A stretch of DNA of 64,000 bases, from NCBI RefSeq assembly GCF_963576545.1, contig NC_083648.1, positions 20,943,654-21,007,653 on the forward strand. Reading direction: 5' to 3'. The DNA comes from Limanda limanda. Its lineage: Eukaryota; Chordata; Actinopteri; Pleuronectiformes; Pleuronectidae. The notes beneath the pieces were generated by a model that saw only the letters and a list, made by a program, of their open reading frames with translations, ran no database searches and was not told the origin of the DNA. This document shows positions 12,451 through 23,314 of this stretch, one piece after another; position 1 is the first letter of the stretch, and every line of letters starts with the position of its first letter. Made by a program: the position numbers and the translations under genes.

Positions 12451-14199
12451 GTGAGTAGGGGGGGAGCATGTGGGGAGTTTGTTTATACGTGCTGATACAT
12501 ATATATCTAACAGTTACATAACATCACAGTCTGCCTCTTATCATAGTAAGAACAAAATTAACCCCTTCAAAGTAAAAGCTTTCATCCCTGTCCAGCAATT
12601 AATTGATCCATTTAAGTAAGCGATCGGGCCTAAACTCCGAGGTCATAATCAGTTTCCGATGAAAACGCTGAGACAGAAGGCTATCAGGCCTGGCAGTCCA
12701 GGGAGACCACTTTGTTGTGCTCTTTCTGTTAAAGCTTGTTTATGTTCTGCCACATCAGAGAAGCGTTTGCACCCACTTAGATGTTTCTGTGAAACATTGT
12801 TATTGCCTTTGGACTAATAATTAGCTCCAATGAATTCATGCAAGCCGTATAGAGCGGCCATAAACAAGTACAAAGCCAGCCTTCAGTTTATCGAAAATTG
12901 CTTCTCGCGGTTTATGGAGGTGGTCACAGCAACATGAGAAACCGTCCGAATCTAATGCAATCCAATGAAATATCCCTGCAATGAATAATGCTACCTCGGT
13001 GAACCTTTGAATATTTCATTTCTGGTGACACTGAGTCACAGAGGAGACAGTAGTTAAACTTCAGGGTCACTTTGAAGCTGTACTTTGTGGTGCTGGTGTG
13101 ATCTTAGGGAGACACATAAAGTTGTGTTTGCTGGTCATGAGGAGGAGCAGCAGTGGTTTACAATCCTCTGTCTGAGAAAGTCACCCTGAGGTTGCTGTCA
13201 GGATTGCTTTGTTTGGACTTGGAGACTACAAAGTTTCCACAGTACAGCTGAATTACAACAGTTTGTAATTCTATCCGCATACTACAGAGCTAAAAGCCTT
13301 GAAATCTCAGCCTTCACTGCATCGGTTTTTAATTTTGATTATGCTTCTGCCCTGTTGTTTTTAGATGGTTTTCCAGCTGTCCATCTGTGCCACTTATTAA
13401 TGAGATGTCTCAGTAAGGCCTTGAGGGACATTTAACAGACTGTTGCTTTTGTTAATGCACAAATTTAGCAAAGCAAATCCTTTCAGATTGCGCACAAATG
13501 TTCACCTGGACGCAAGGACGAAAAAATTAAAATCTGTAACAATTCTTCATGTCTAAAAACGACTACACTGCTGTTGACCCAAGAGACAATTGATGGGGAA
13601 GACAACAACTCACATAATTCCATTTGCTTCATGATGTCATCAAACTAGTGCCCCTAGTGCCCAATGTTACAGATTTTAATAGAATCCATGAGATTGAAAG
13701 CAAACGTTCACCGGGACTCTAGGTTTAATTATGATAATATAAACTTAAAAATCTGGACACACATGGATCTAAAGTGCAATTTGCCGGTTGATGGAGGCAT
13801 ACAATCACAAGGTGATGATTGTAATGTTTTATATTATTACATAACATTACATATTGTTTAGCTGACGCTTTAAAACAAAGCAATTTACTATAATATTGTG
13901 TCTACAAATGTCTCGAAACCTGATAGTTGGTAAAGTGAAAACTAAATCTGGATGAGCCCTTGTAGGTTAGCCTGTCCATCGAAGTCAAAATTACAGGAGT
14001 ACAGTACAATTTGGATTTAATACTTGACAGAGCATCAACGCTTCTAAACTTGGTCTCAGAAATCCCTTGTTCACAGTTTCCATTCTGATCAACACCTGAG
14101 GCATTTATTTCCTCTCTTATATCAGATACAGTAAAACAATGTTACAAAAATAAACCGCTTACTGAAGTTAAATGGAGAATGTTGTCTTGTCTCTTTCAG
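12451..14199 (+). other. Cadherin intron splitting the cytoplasmic tail
   Basis: A 1.75-kb intron with donor GTGAGT and acceptor TTGTCTCTTTCAG. It is AT-rich, with no recognisable coding exon, microsatellite or mobile element. Confidence 0.6.
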
Positions 14200-14680
14200 A
14201 CGTTACACACATCGTAGCCAAGACAAAGCTCGCACCTACAGCTGGGCTCAGAACCCGGGTGTGGATCACAACTACACAGGACCAGTAGGACCCCTCTACG
14301 GTCGCCTCTGCTACAGCAGCCACACCTTACCTGTTCTCCGGCGCACGCCAGGCGGCACCTTTGAACCAGGCATGGCAGAGATGGGATACCGCTTCCCCGG
14401 TGGCCATCCAGACCACTCCCTGGTCATCCAGAACCAGGGGGCCATGGTGGGGGCGATGGAGTCTGGGGCAGTTTACATTACCCCCACGGACGGAAGCCGA
14501 ATGGGGAGTTGCGCGGGAAGCCGTGAAGGGACCGCACCCCAGAGTGCAGTGAGCACGTCCGACGGAGGAACGCCGAGGACCAGTGACAGCCATGACAGAG
14601 GAGGAGGGACCAGGACTGCAAGCAACTGCACAGAGGGGAGCAACGATGAGAAAATGAACCACAGTCAAGACGGAGACTGG
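14200..14680 (+). CDS. cdh24: Cadherin exon: extra cytoplasmic-tail segment 1
   Basis: It enters on the third base of the split Val codon and runs 160 full codons in frame to DGDW, ending on a codon boundary at donor TGG|GTAAGG. Recognisable pieces are RYTHRSQDKARTYSWAQNPG, then a Tyr/Pro/Gly-rich part (GPLYGRLCYSSHTLPVLRR), then a Ser/Thr/Gly/Arg-rich part with SREGTAPQSAVSTSDGGTPR and DSHDRGGGTRTASN. I recognise no domain; it should be disordered and exposed in the cytosol, with many Ser/Thr and RRTP-type sites that could be phosphorylated. An open frame persists to about 14818, past the donor, but the downstream part loses compositional character, so I end the exon at 14680. Phase agreement with both neighbours and GC-rich third positions support true coding sequence. 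Confidence 0.8.
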
Positions 14681-16609
14681 GTAAGGATTATGCTGACCAG
14701 CTGGAGGGAGAGTTTTGGAATTGCACACAGCAAAAACATTTTTTTAGTTTGGTTCCATTCTCCTCAGAAGTTGCGTAGTAGCACCATCCTAATTTTCTGC
14801 CAGGTTTTTTGTGGTTAAACTAAATTAAGCTGTTCCCAAATATGTTACATTAATGACAAGCATCCAATGGCATGTTGGTATTGCTAGCAATATTAATAAC
14901 AACAAGAAGTTTAATATATAGTATTTAAAATCTAAGACAGCAAAGGATACAATAAAAATCTATACAAAATTCAGGATTACTTGTAAATTGACCATAAATT
15001 TTATCCATTGATGTTTCAGGAGAGAGTTTTAAGCCTGCAACCAGGTCAACCAGCTTCGATGGGAATCAGAACCATTAAAAATTGGATTCAGAGCGAAAAG
15101 ATGTTAAAAAAAGGCAAAAGTAGAAGGCTATGTACACAATTATTTCCGAGTAAAGGAACCACACACCCTATAAACCAGTGTGACTGATCCCTTAATGACT
15201 TCCAGTGTTTCTACTTGATTTAACCTTGTTGTAGTGATTTTCTCTTTTTGTGGCTGCTCTGTGGTAAACCTAATGTAGCACTGAACCATCCGATAGTAGC
15301 AGGCGTGATTTTCGCGGTTGTGGTAAACATTTCCATGGTAACAGTGGAGACGTTGCTATTACACCTGAGGATTGTGGGTAGAGAAGTACTTCTAGTTGAC
15401 ATTTGAATAACACGTCTTTTCTTAAAACGCATTTGATATCATACAGACAAGTCTACCTTGGATGGTTAAAAATATTATGACTCATAATGAAAATCTCTAT
15501 TGAGAAAAATAACTGGATTTGTACTTCTGGAACCAATTTGATGAGCTCTATTTCACTCTGGAGAAAAATACAGGTTGACTTTTTGAGTTTGTGCATTAAT
15601 TAAAAGGGTGTCATTCTGCGCTGTCAGTTTCAGGAGCTTTAAGAAAGATAATGGGAAATTTAATCTAGTCATTATTCACATTGCTTTGTACTCTTAGAGT
15701 GTAGTTAGCTTGGAGGGAAAACGTAAGTTAATGATGTCCATCCTTCACTCTACCCTCTGCAAATAATGCATACTACACATTAGGTGTGACACTGGCATTG
15801 AAATGATTCTGTACTCTAATACATGGATCGATGGACAGTTGGCTAAATATTTCCGGATGGAGAAAAAGTGATAGATGTTCCACTTAGTAATGAATTACAA
15901 TTGAATAAATTACATTACTATTAAGAGATGATTGCACTGGAAAAGCATTAAAGTTAAATGAATGAGTTAATTATTCAATAAAATAAGCAACCCAGTAAGT
16001 AAGATAGTAATTAAGCAAATACAAAAAATTATAATATTACTTTTGCATTCAACCTGGTGCTCTATATTATTGCAGTGATTACAACAGCATTACATTTTTA
16101 ATCAGGCAGCAGAAATGTCCAGGATGCTGATTCAGACTTATCAGCACATTTATTTCCTGCTGTTAACGATCTTTTCTGTGTTTTCTTTTATTTATTAGAC
16201 CATAGCAATGCTATCTGGCCCTTTCTTTATTTAATTTTCAAATATTTTATCTCTCAATCACTTCCCCCTCCATCTCCCTCTCACAGTGCAGTGTTAGCTC
16301 ATTCTAGAGCTCAATTAATATCTATTGCTTCTTCCAACTCTTCTTCTTTTCCTATCTGTTCTGCTCATTGTCTGCGTCTCCCTCATTCCTCTCATTTCCT
16401 ATCACCACCATCTCCTGCTTTTTGTCCATTCTGCCACAATTACATTCCCTTCATCTTTCTGTTTTGTTATGCCTTTTATAAAATTATCCCTATTGCCTGG
16501 GCAAATTTGTCTCATTTTCATTTTGATTCACTGTAACCAAACCTAATGGCACCTAACCCACTCATGGCCCCAAACTGAAACCACTCATGCCCGCCTACGT
16601 TCCCTCCAG
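14681..16609 (+). other. Cadherin intron before the terminal exon
   Basis: A 1.9-kb AT-rich intron with donor GTAAGG and acceptor CGTTCCCTCCAG. The last 300 nt are C/T-rich. Nothing else recognisable was seen. Confidence 0.65.
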
Positions 16610-17596
16610 GTGCAGTCGGAGTCGTTTCCCAGGGAGCACAATCTTGTCATGACCCGATCTGGCTCCGTGGCTGGCCAGGGTCACGGGGTCGGAGGCTGGA
16701 TGGGCGACTCGGCCACACTCCCCCTGGCAGGACGCAGGGCTTCCCGTGCCGGCTTGTCCCCAAACCGCACAAGCTCCGCCCAGTCTGACTCCAGCGGAGG
16801 AGGAGGAGGTGGTGGAGGAAGAGGAGGAGGAAGCGGAGATGGACAACAGCAACCTTCCAATGGACGCAACTATGCCACTGTGCTGCACAGGGAGATGTCG
16901 GGACAGAGGGACTACCCTGGCACCTTGGGGAGGGGAGGACTGGAGATGGGAAGCAACTTTGTGGTGGCAAGGCCAGACAGGGAGGGTGGAGGGATATCAC
17001 TGGCCGGGAATCCACCTGTCTACCAGGAAACACCTGGCTTCATAAGGGACTGGCGTGATCGGATGGGTCTGGGAGGGTACGTTTTGGGCAGAAGGGATAT
17101 GACCCCACAGCTTTTGCCCTTTCCAGGGCATCCTCGAGGAGCGTATAGTGGTGTGATGGGCTTTGGGGCCGGTTGGGTTCCAGGGACGGAGGCAGCACGA
17201 GATGCTCCAGGTCCCGGGGGTCCCTCCTTGGCCCTGAGGGTGGGTGAGTTCCTACGACTGCGCCTTGCCCAGGTCACCTTTGACCCCTCGCAGCCACCGT
17301 ATGACTCGGTGCAGGTGTACGGCCTGGAGGGGACAGGGTCCAGGGCTGGATCCCTCAGCTCACTGGAGAGCGAGGGAGAGAAGGATGCAGAAAAGGAGGA
17401 TTGGGGAGCGGGGCTGGATGAGTGGGGTCCTCAGTTCGAGAATTTAGCCCAGCTTTTCAAAGTAAGAGAAAAAGAGAAGGAAGAGAAGGAGAAAGTCGAC
17501 GAGTGTGTCAAGAAGGAGAGTGAAATGAACGAGGAGCCTGAGAAGAAAGAGAAAAAAGATAGAGGAGAGCGGGCTAGAGAGGAGGGGAAAGACTGA
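16610..17596 (+). CDS. cdh24: Cadherin terminal coding exon: extra segment 2 and beta-catenin-binding domain
   Basis: 328 codons starting at Val (GTGCAGTCG) directly after the acceptor and ending at TGA 17594-17596. Residues 1-210 of this exon are not found in a usual cadherin: Arg/Ser/Gly-rich, with a near-pure Gly run at about residues 63-75 (SSGGGGGGGGRGGGSGDG). Residues 211-284 are the conserved catenin-binding region: VGEFLRLRLAQ, then PPYDSVQVYGLEGTGSRAG, SLSSLES, and DEWGPQFENLAQLF. It links the cadherin to beta-catenin, alpha-catenin and actin. A Leu-rich entry before LRL, PPYDSVQVYG and the WGPxF ending fit cadherin-24 best as I recall that protein. Classical cadherins stop soon after the LADLYG-like end; this one carries about 44 more residues, almost all Lys/Glu/Arg (KVREKEKEEKEKVDE...). 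The total tail across three exons is about 550 residues against roughly 150-165 usually. Confidence 0.9.
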   Translation: MQSESFPREHNLVMTRSGSVAGQGHGVGGWMGDSATLPLAGRRASRAGLSPNRTSSAQSDSSGGGGGGGGRGGGSGDGQQQPSNGRNYATVLHREMSGQRDYPGTLGRGGLEMGSNFVVARPDREGGGISLAGNPPVYQETPGFIRDWRDRMGLGGYVLGRRDMTPQLLPFPGHPRGAYSGVMGFGAGWVPGTEAARDAPGPGGPSLALRVGEFLRLRLAQVTFDPSQPPYDSVQVYGLEGTGSRAGSLSSLESEGEKDAEKEDWGAGLDEWGPQFENLAQLFKVREKEKEEKEKVDECVKKESEMNEEPEKKEKKDRGERAREEGKD

Positions 17597-18713
17597 GGGG
17601 ATGATAAAAATGAAACAAATAGGGCAAAGGGGGTAAGAGAGGAAGGGAGGGAATAGGAGGATGATGAAAAGGCAACCGGCGCTAGAATAATGTGAAGAGA
17701 AGTTAAAGGGGAGAGAGATGAAGAGGCGAAGGAATAAAAAGAGACGGAGAAAAATGAGCCTAGGGAGGATGGAGAGTGCGAGGGCAGGGAGGGAGTGATT
17801 GATGTAATTTAAAGCAATAAGTGTTGAAACGTTGATATGGTTGAGCACAGATCCTGAGACAATGCAGAGGCTGCTGGTGCTCGGGGCAGCGACAATTTGT
17901 TAAACGCTTCGGACAAAGAAAAACAACCCAAACACCCAGGACTCAATTCAATTCCACTCTCACGTGTGGAATGAGAAACAGGAACAGGAACCAAGGAGGA
18001 GATCGTTTCTCGTCGAACGCATGTGTGTGTGTGTGTTGGTGTGCATGTGTGTCTGTGAGTAAGGAAAAAAATCTGTGGCGGGATATAGACGGGTGAGCAA
18101 AAGTGGATAAATGCACTTGTATGCATGAGTGTATGTCTGTAAATTGAAGATGTTTAACAAAGAAAGAGGAAGAGTGGAAGGGACAACTCCTCTCGTCCAG
18201 AGACTATTTAACTACTGAGACTTACAAAACCTATAAGCTGCAACAGACGTTTTTTGGGACAACGTGCAAAGAGTAAACATTTAAAGAGGAAGTTTAGTTA
18301 CTAGGACAACACACAGTGGATAAACTATATATATATATTTGAAGATAGAAATGAATGGAATAAGAGAGCAGGATGTATAGAGATGGCAACGGATGGGGGA
18401 AGTGAGAGGATTGTACAGAAACAGTTACTTTTTATTCCATCTGCGGTGGCAGAAAAATTGAATTATTCAGCTCACTATTTCATTCCAAATGGAAATGATG
18501 AATCATTTAAATCCAGCAAAAGATTCTCCCTCCTCTCAGCCCACGAGGAGAACAGACATTGTGAAAAATCGGAATGATTTAGGGATGTGAACCCCCCCCA
18601 CCACACCGCACCATACTCCTCTCGCACAGTTTACTTTCCGTGTGTACACAAAGACTCGCATACAAACACAGACACATTTATAAATATAAGGCTTTGATTG
18701 TACGACGGTAAAT

Positions 18714-18719
18714 AATAAA
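18714..18719 (+). promoter_or_regulatory. Candidate poly(A) signal AATAAA (proximal)
   Basis: AATAAA lies about 1.1 kb after the stop codon, in GGTAAATAATAAAAGCATCC. The downstream T-rich stretch (CCATTATTCTTTATGG) is modest. It is one of several possible signals. Confidence 0.35.
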
Positions 18720-21246
18720 AGCATCCACATATATGGAGTAATGAGGACTCCATTATTCTTTATGGAAGGAGTAGACCCCCCCGCCCACACACCCCCACAT
18801 CGTAGTCCTCAAAAGTATGCATGAGTTATGAAAACACCAAAAAAAAAAAAAACAGGCAGTCTCGCCTCATGTTTTGAACGCTCCTTCTGCCTCAAATGAA
18901 AACTTTCCACACGTTTGTAATGAAATAAGAAGGGGGGGGGGCGACGCGGCAGTGACATCCCATGATAGTCTTCTTTTTTCTGGCTAAAGGTCAGGATGCA
19001 AATGAGCTGGAGTTTTCAGCTAGAAAGCACTTTTTATACTGTGTGATGTTCAGTAATAGATCATGAATCATGTCAAAGATTACAGTTGTTTTATAAGATG
19101 TCAGTTCAACGAGAAAAAAAAACAGACGATGTTTGACTGTGTGTAAAAAAAATGTTTCAATTGTAAATACCACTGAATATTATTGCTAAAAGAGAATATA
19201 TAAAATAAGGAAAAAAAGGAAACAAACAGAACTTACATGTGGGAAAGCAGCACTGTCGGGATTCTCTGTGTATGTTCGCTAGAATAGAAATTGATCCACG
19301 GAGCTGGACGCTGCAGCTTCCTGGACTGAAAACAAGAGCTTGTGCTTTTTCCTAACATCTGTGTACTAAGTGAACAGGTTCAGGTTTGTTTTGTGGTAGC
19401 TCCCTTCTGAGATGGACAAGCCAGCGATTCAATTATACATGTGGCCTCTGGCGAAAGTTTGTTGTGCGAAAATATTAGTTACAGGAAGCCTGTGAGCTGG
19501 TCCGTCCCAGTGAGAAACCAATTTGATGAAAATCCAGCGGAGTGAGGAGAAACTCCCCTACAAGGCATGCTGCAAACAAAAAAAGGAATCAGAATTTCTC
19601 CCAAAGAAAATCTGGATTATTATTTTGCTGAATTCAAATGAGAAATTGCAATGAGATTTCAGGACCTTGCTGCTTGTGGTGTTGCACTGCCTGAGAGATA
19701 AGGAACAAAGTTTTATCAATATTTACTTTGCTCTTTAGAAACACAATTACTGTGCGATTAAAAGTGAGATTTTTAATATGTTTTGGCAAGGGAAATGTAA
19801 TCTCTCATACATTCCAGGCAGTGCACAACTCAAAGGCAATGTTAGAATTGCATTTTGCTCTGCCTTGACCGCTGGGCATACAGGAATCTAACGTACGTTG
19901 TGGAATAACAACCAGACAACTTGAGAAAGGAATTTTACCACAGAGCCTAAACCTGAATGTGGACAACTTTGATGTGCCATCGCAGAAACTGTCACTGTTT
20001 ATCACTGGTTCACTGTAAAGTCACAAACATGATGTCTGGCCCGCTTTGCTTATCGTCATCCTGTCAATGCTCGGGAGGACCAATCAGGAGGTCGGGTCAG
20101 AAGTCCAACCCATACACGCACCTCTGTACCCTTTTCAGCACCTGGGCCACACACGTGTCCATCCACAGTGCCACGGTGCAGGCAGGGGGGTGGTTTCAGG
20201 ACCAATGTATAAATACTGCACAATAAGTGGAGGAGAGTGGGGGTTGCAGAACCTGGGGGAGGGGGGGTTGTTTTTTGGCTGATCATTAATAACTCAACAC
20301 CCTGAAGCTACCAAAGCCTTCCTTCACCTTTATGAGCGTCAGGACACAAGTGTTTTCAGACATGAACTCCGGAGAGAGTCCGGACCAGTTGTGTTTCTTC
20401 TCACACATGAACAACGCAGCAGGAGATTCTTTGATCACAGCAGAAAGTCACGTTTAAATTCTGCTGTGGAGATCACGTTTTTTTTGTTTACGGCAAATTG
20501 ACACTGGCGTCAGCCCTTGTCACAAAAAGCTCTCACGACATCTTGGTTGGTTTAATCTACGGATTTCATTTCATCCACTGGCACCTTCTTTTCTTCGTCA
20601 GATGTTTGTATTCTGTCAGGTTGGTTTTTTTATTTTGTTTTTGTGTCTGTTGTGTTAGAAGCGTCACAAACACACACTCTCTCATGGTGAATGGTGTTTT
20701 TACGAGGGATCCGGCTGGAGAAACTGGATAAAGCACAGAGCTGCTCTGTCAGACATTTACATTCCATCATACAGCCCCTTCGGAGAATGTCAGGAGATTT
20801 CCCTGAGTTCACTGCATGTCTGAAAGCAGCTAAGCAGGCTTTTAGATGCCTCATATTTTTACTCTGTGCCAACGTTGAAGTCTTGTTTTTCATAGTGTTT
20901 TTCTATCATGTTTTTATTATTATTTCAGTTGTAATAACGTTGTACTCAGGGGGCTACTGTCCTCGCTGAGATCTGGGAAATGGGAAACGTCAAGATGTCC
21001 AGTGGAACAAGACACACAAGTGTATAGAGTTTTAAACAAACCTGCAGGTCAGCCTGACTTATTAGGAAGGAAAAAACACAACGGAGAAGAAATCCTGTCC
21101 ATTACAAAAAGCTATCACAGTTTAGAGAACACCTGTCGAGTTAGAAAACAAAGACAGCTTGCTATCAGATTTATGATGCAGGCCACAACGTAGCATAAAC
21201 GTTTGTAAATGAAAGTGTATTTCTTCTCATCTGTACTTTATCTAAA

Positions 21247-21252
21247 AATAAA
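21247..21252 (+). promoter_or_regulatory. Candidate poly(A) signal AATAAA (middle)
   Basis: AATAAA occurs in an A/T-rich context (CTTTATCTAAAAATAAAACA), with A-rich sequence after it. The context resembles a 3' end, but no strong GT-rich downstream element is near. Confidence 0.35.
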
Positions 21253-21724
21253 ACATTTAAAAACAACAAGATGGAGCCTTAAGGCCCTTTTCCACTAAGG
21301 TACAAGTACCTATCAGGTATTAGTTCACGTTCTCTTTTAATTACTAACTTTTCCTCACAACCCATCCGATCCGGTCACTGGTGTTTCTTGAACACCAGAG
21401 TCATGATTAAACAGACTTATTAAAACTGATGTCCTGAATCTAAATTCCTCTGGTAAACCTACAATGACTGCCAAGCAACTTGGAACCATTTGTTATGAGA
21501 ATAAGAAGTGAAATAATCTGCTGCTTTGCCAAATCATTATGCTGACAGTGTTTCCCCTGAATTTAAATGTGTCTCCGTCTCTAAACACAGAAATAACTTT
21601 CCTTATTTTCATAACAACTTTGCTAATTTTATCGGGCAGCCGTCGCAGAAGCAATTACCGCGGTTTATCAATAAGTGACCTTTTTTTCTTGCCTCACTAA
21701 TTTTGCTGTTTATTCCACTGTCTT

Positions 21725-21791
21725 GATTGGCTGCAGGTGTCTCATCTCTGCTGATTGGTTTTAATCCAGAGTCCTGCCCTCAGCTGATTGG
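21725..21791 (-). promoter_or_regulatory. Cluster of three inverted CCAAT boxes
   Basis: GATTGG occurs at 21725-21730, 21753-21758 and 21786-21791, two of them in the identical context GCTGATTGGT. Three ATTGG sites at 28- and 33-bp spacing are the arrangement bound by NF-Y in many promoters. No gene start is recognised beside it, so its role is uncertain; it may lie within the long cadherin 3' UTR. Confidence 0.3.
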
Positions 21792-22276
21792 TCAAAAAAA
21801 TCTAAGTGAGGATTCTCCTGATTTGTCTCATTTCAGAGAGGCCGGGCTGATTATCCCACCTCCTGAGCCCCGGCAGAGTGGCTCAATCAAAACTGTGATT
21901 AGTTGAATCATTTGTTTTAAGTAGAATCGAGTCTCGGTGAGTCTCTGCAGCAGCTTCCCGGCTCTGATCCGGTTCCCGAGCTGCAGCTCAGACGCATCAG
22001 CTCATGGTGCCATTCATCAAGAGACCTTTCTAACGAGAAAGATCGAGTCCCGCTCACAGGACGAGAGCATCACCTTCATCTAAATATACCGACATGTAGC
22101 TTGCAGGGTGCTGGGTGAGGGTCAGGAGTTAGTAGACCACCCCACCCCCCCTCCCACTGGTTCTGCGCCTAGCCAGCGACTTCATTGCTCCTGCACGATG
22201 TTGATACAAATTCCACAATTGCGTGCTGAACAAAGTGTATTTATTTCTGTTGTACTTTTTCTTTTTGTAAAATTTG

Positions 22277-22282
22277 AATAAA
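22277..22282 (+). promoter_or_regulatory. Candidate poly(A) signal AATAAA (distal)
   Basis: AATAAA follows T-rich sequence (GTATTTATTTCTG, then TTTTTCTTTTTGTAAAATTT). A GT run begins about 110 nt downstream (22391-22418). By upstream U-richness this is the best-looking of the three signals, though it would give a 3' UTR of about 4.7 kb. Confidence 0.4.
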
Positions 22283-22387
22283 AAAGGAACTATTTCAAAG
22301 AGATGAGTCAGGCCTGCTTCTGTGCTCCTTTCTGCAGTCTCCTGAATTTCTGGATAATCAGACTTCTGCTTCTGTGTGCCTGATGTT

Positions 22388-22390
<3 letters not shown>

Positions 22391-22418
<28 letters not shown>
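22391..22418. repeat. GT microsatellite
   Basis: Fourteen uninterrupted GT units, just beyond the distal candidate poly(A) signal. A further GT-rich stretch lies at about 22561-22585. Confidence 0.9.
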
Positions 22419-22421
<3 letters not shown>

Positions 22422-22901
22422 TATGTGTGTCTGTCTGTGTGCTAGAAAAAGAGACAGAGCTATTAAGAGATGTGCTGTGCAGTGCATATAATTGTGTGTG
22501 CACCTTGTGTGTTGGTGGGTTTGCCTTGTCAAATTGGCCCCTGGAAATTTCTAAACCACATTGTGTGTCTGTGTGTGTGTGTGTCTGAATGCAGGTTGAA
22601 GGAACACCTTGTCCTGTGTGCTCCAGCTGATGGGGGGGGGGAATCTGAGGTCAGCGATAGAGGACGGACTGAGCAAGTTCTGCAGAGCAATTGCACTTTC
22701 AGACAGGGGGGGGGAGAGGGGGCGGGAGTTTTTTGTTTGTTCGCCAGCAAAAATAAAAAAACAGGAAACATAGATTTTGAACTCCAGAGCAGCAGCAAAT
22801 AGAGCAGACCTGACAGCTGCGACCGGATAAATACAAGGCCCCCCCCCCCTTCCACCCGTCGCTGCAGCTCTCCTGCGTTCTGCGGTTCTGAGTGATGGAT
22901 T

Positions 22902-22920
22902 GGGGGGGGGGGGGGGGGGG
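22902..22920. repeat. Poly(G) run
   Basis: Nineteen consecutive G. Shorter G and C runs lie nearby (about 22629, 22707, 22841). Run length is unreliable in most sequencing chemistries. Confidence 0.85.
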
Positions 22921-23293
22921 AGATGTGCGTCGTTACTGTGTGACTGAATGGCTGTGGAAAAAGATTTATTACAATAATCAAATATGAAGGAGGGGATTAT
23001 TTCTACATGATGGTTTAGAGAATGATCGTGTTAGCTGGGTCCCTGCTTGATTACAATGATAATACCCGCCTCAAGTTAAAGGAGGATAGAGAGAAACAGT
23101 GGGAGATGATGGGAGGGATGGAGGGATGGAGGGAACCGTATTAGCAGTTAATATGAGTCTGTTGCATGACATTAAACTGCATTTGTGATCGTGTTGGAGC
23201 CAATTCTGCAGAGGAGGAAGCCGCCGCTGTAGCTGCCAGTGTCGTTGCGTCCCTGTAATCACCAGACTCATGGGTGGAGTCGCCCCACTGTGG

Positions 23294-23314
23294 AAACACA
23301 ACATGCATCTGAAG
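23294..23314 (+). repeat. Left copy of 21-bp direct repeat flanking the telomere-repeat element
   Basis: The 21 bases begin AAACACAACATGCATC and end TGAAG. They recur identically at 24028-24048, exactly outside the other end of the element. This looks like a target-site duplication, but is long for a DNA transposon. Confidence 0.75.

Larger units (their letters stand above)
17597..22290 (+). other. Probable cadherin 3' UTR / downstream region
   Basis: No further cadherin coding sequence follows the TGA. The first 170 nt continue the A/G-rich bias of the coding tail. Beyond that lie a short GT stretch at about 18022-18045, A-rich and G-rich runs, and several poly(A)-signal hexamers. Where transcription ends cannot be decided from sequence alone; 18.7 kb is the shortest and 22.3 kb the longest reasonable 3' end. 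Open frames here look non-coding. Confidence 0.5.

Noticed and set aside
14681..14818. Extension of the cadherin exon through an open frame to 14818
   Set aside because: A good donor (TGG|GTAAGG) at 14680 joins in phase to the next exon, while the extension lacks cadherin similarity and would truncate the protein before its catenin-binding site.
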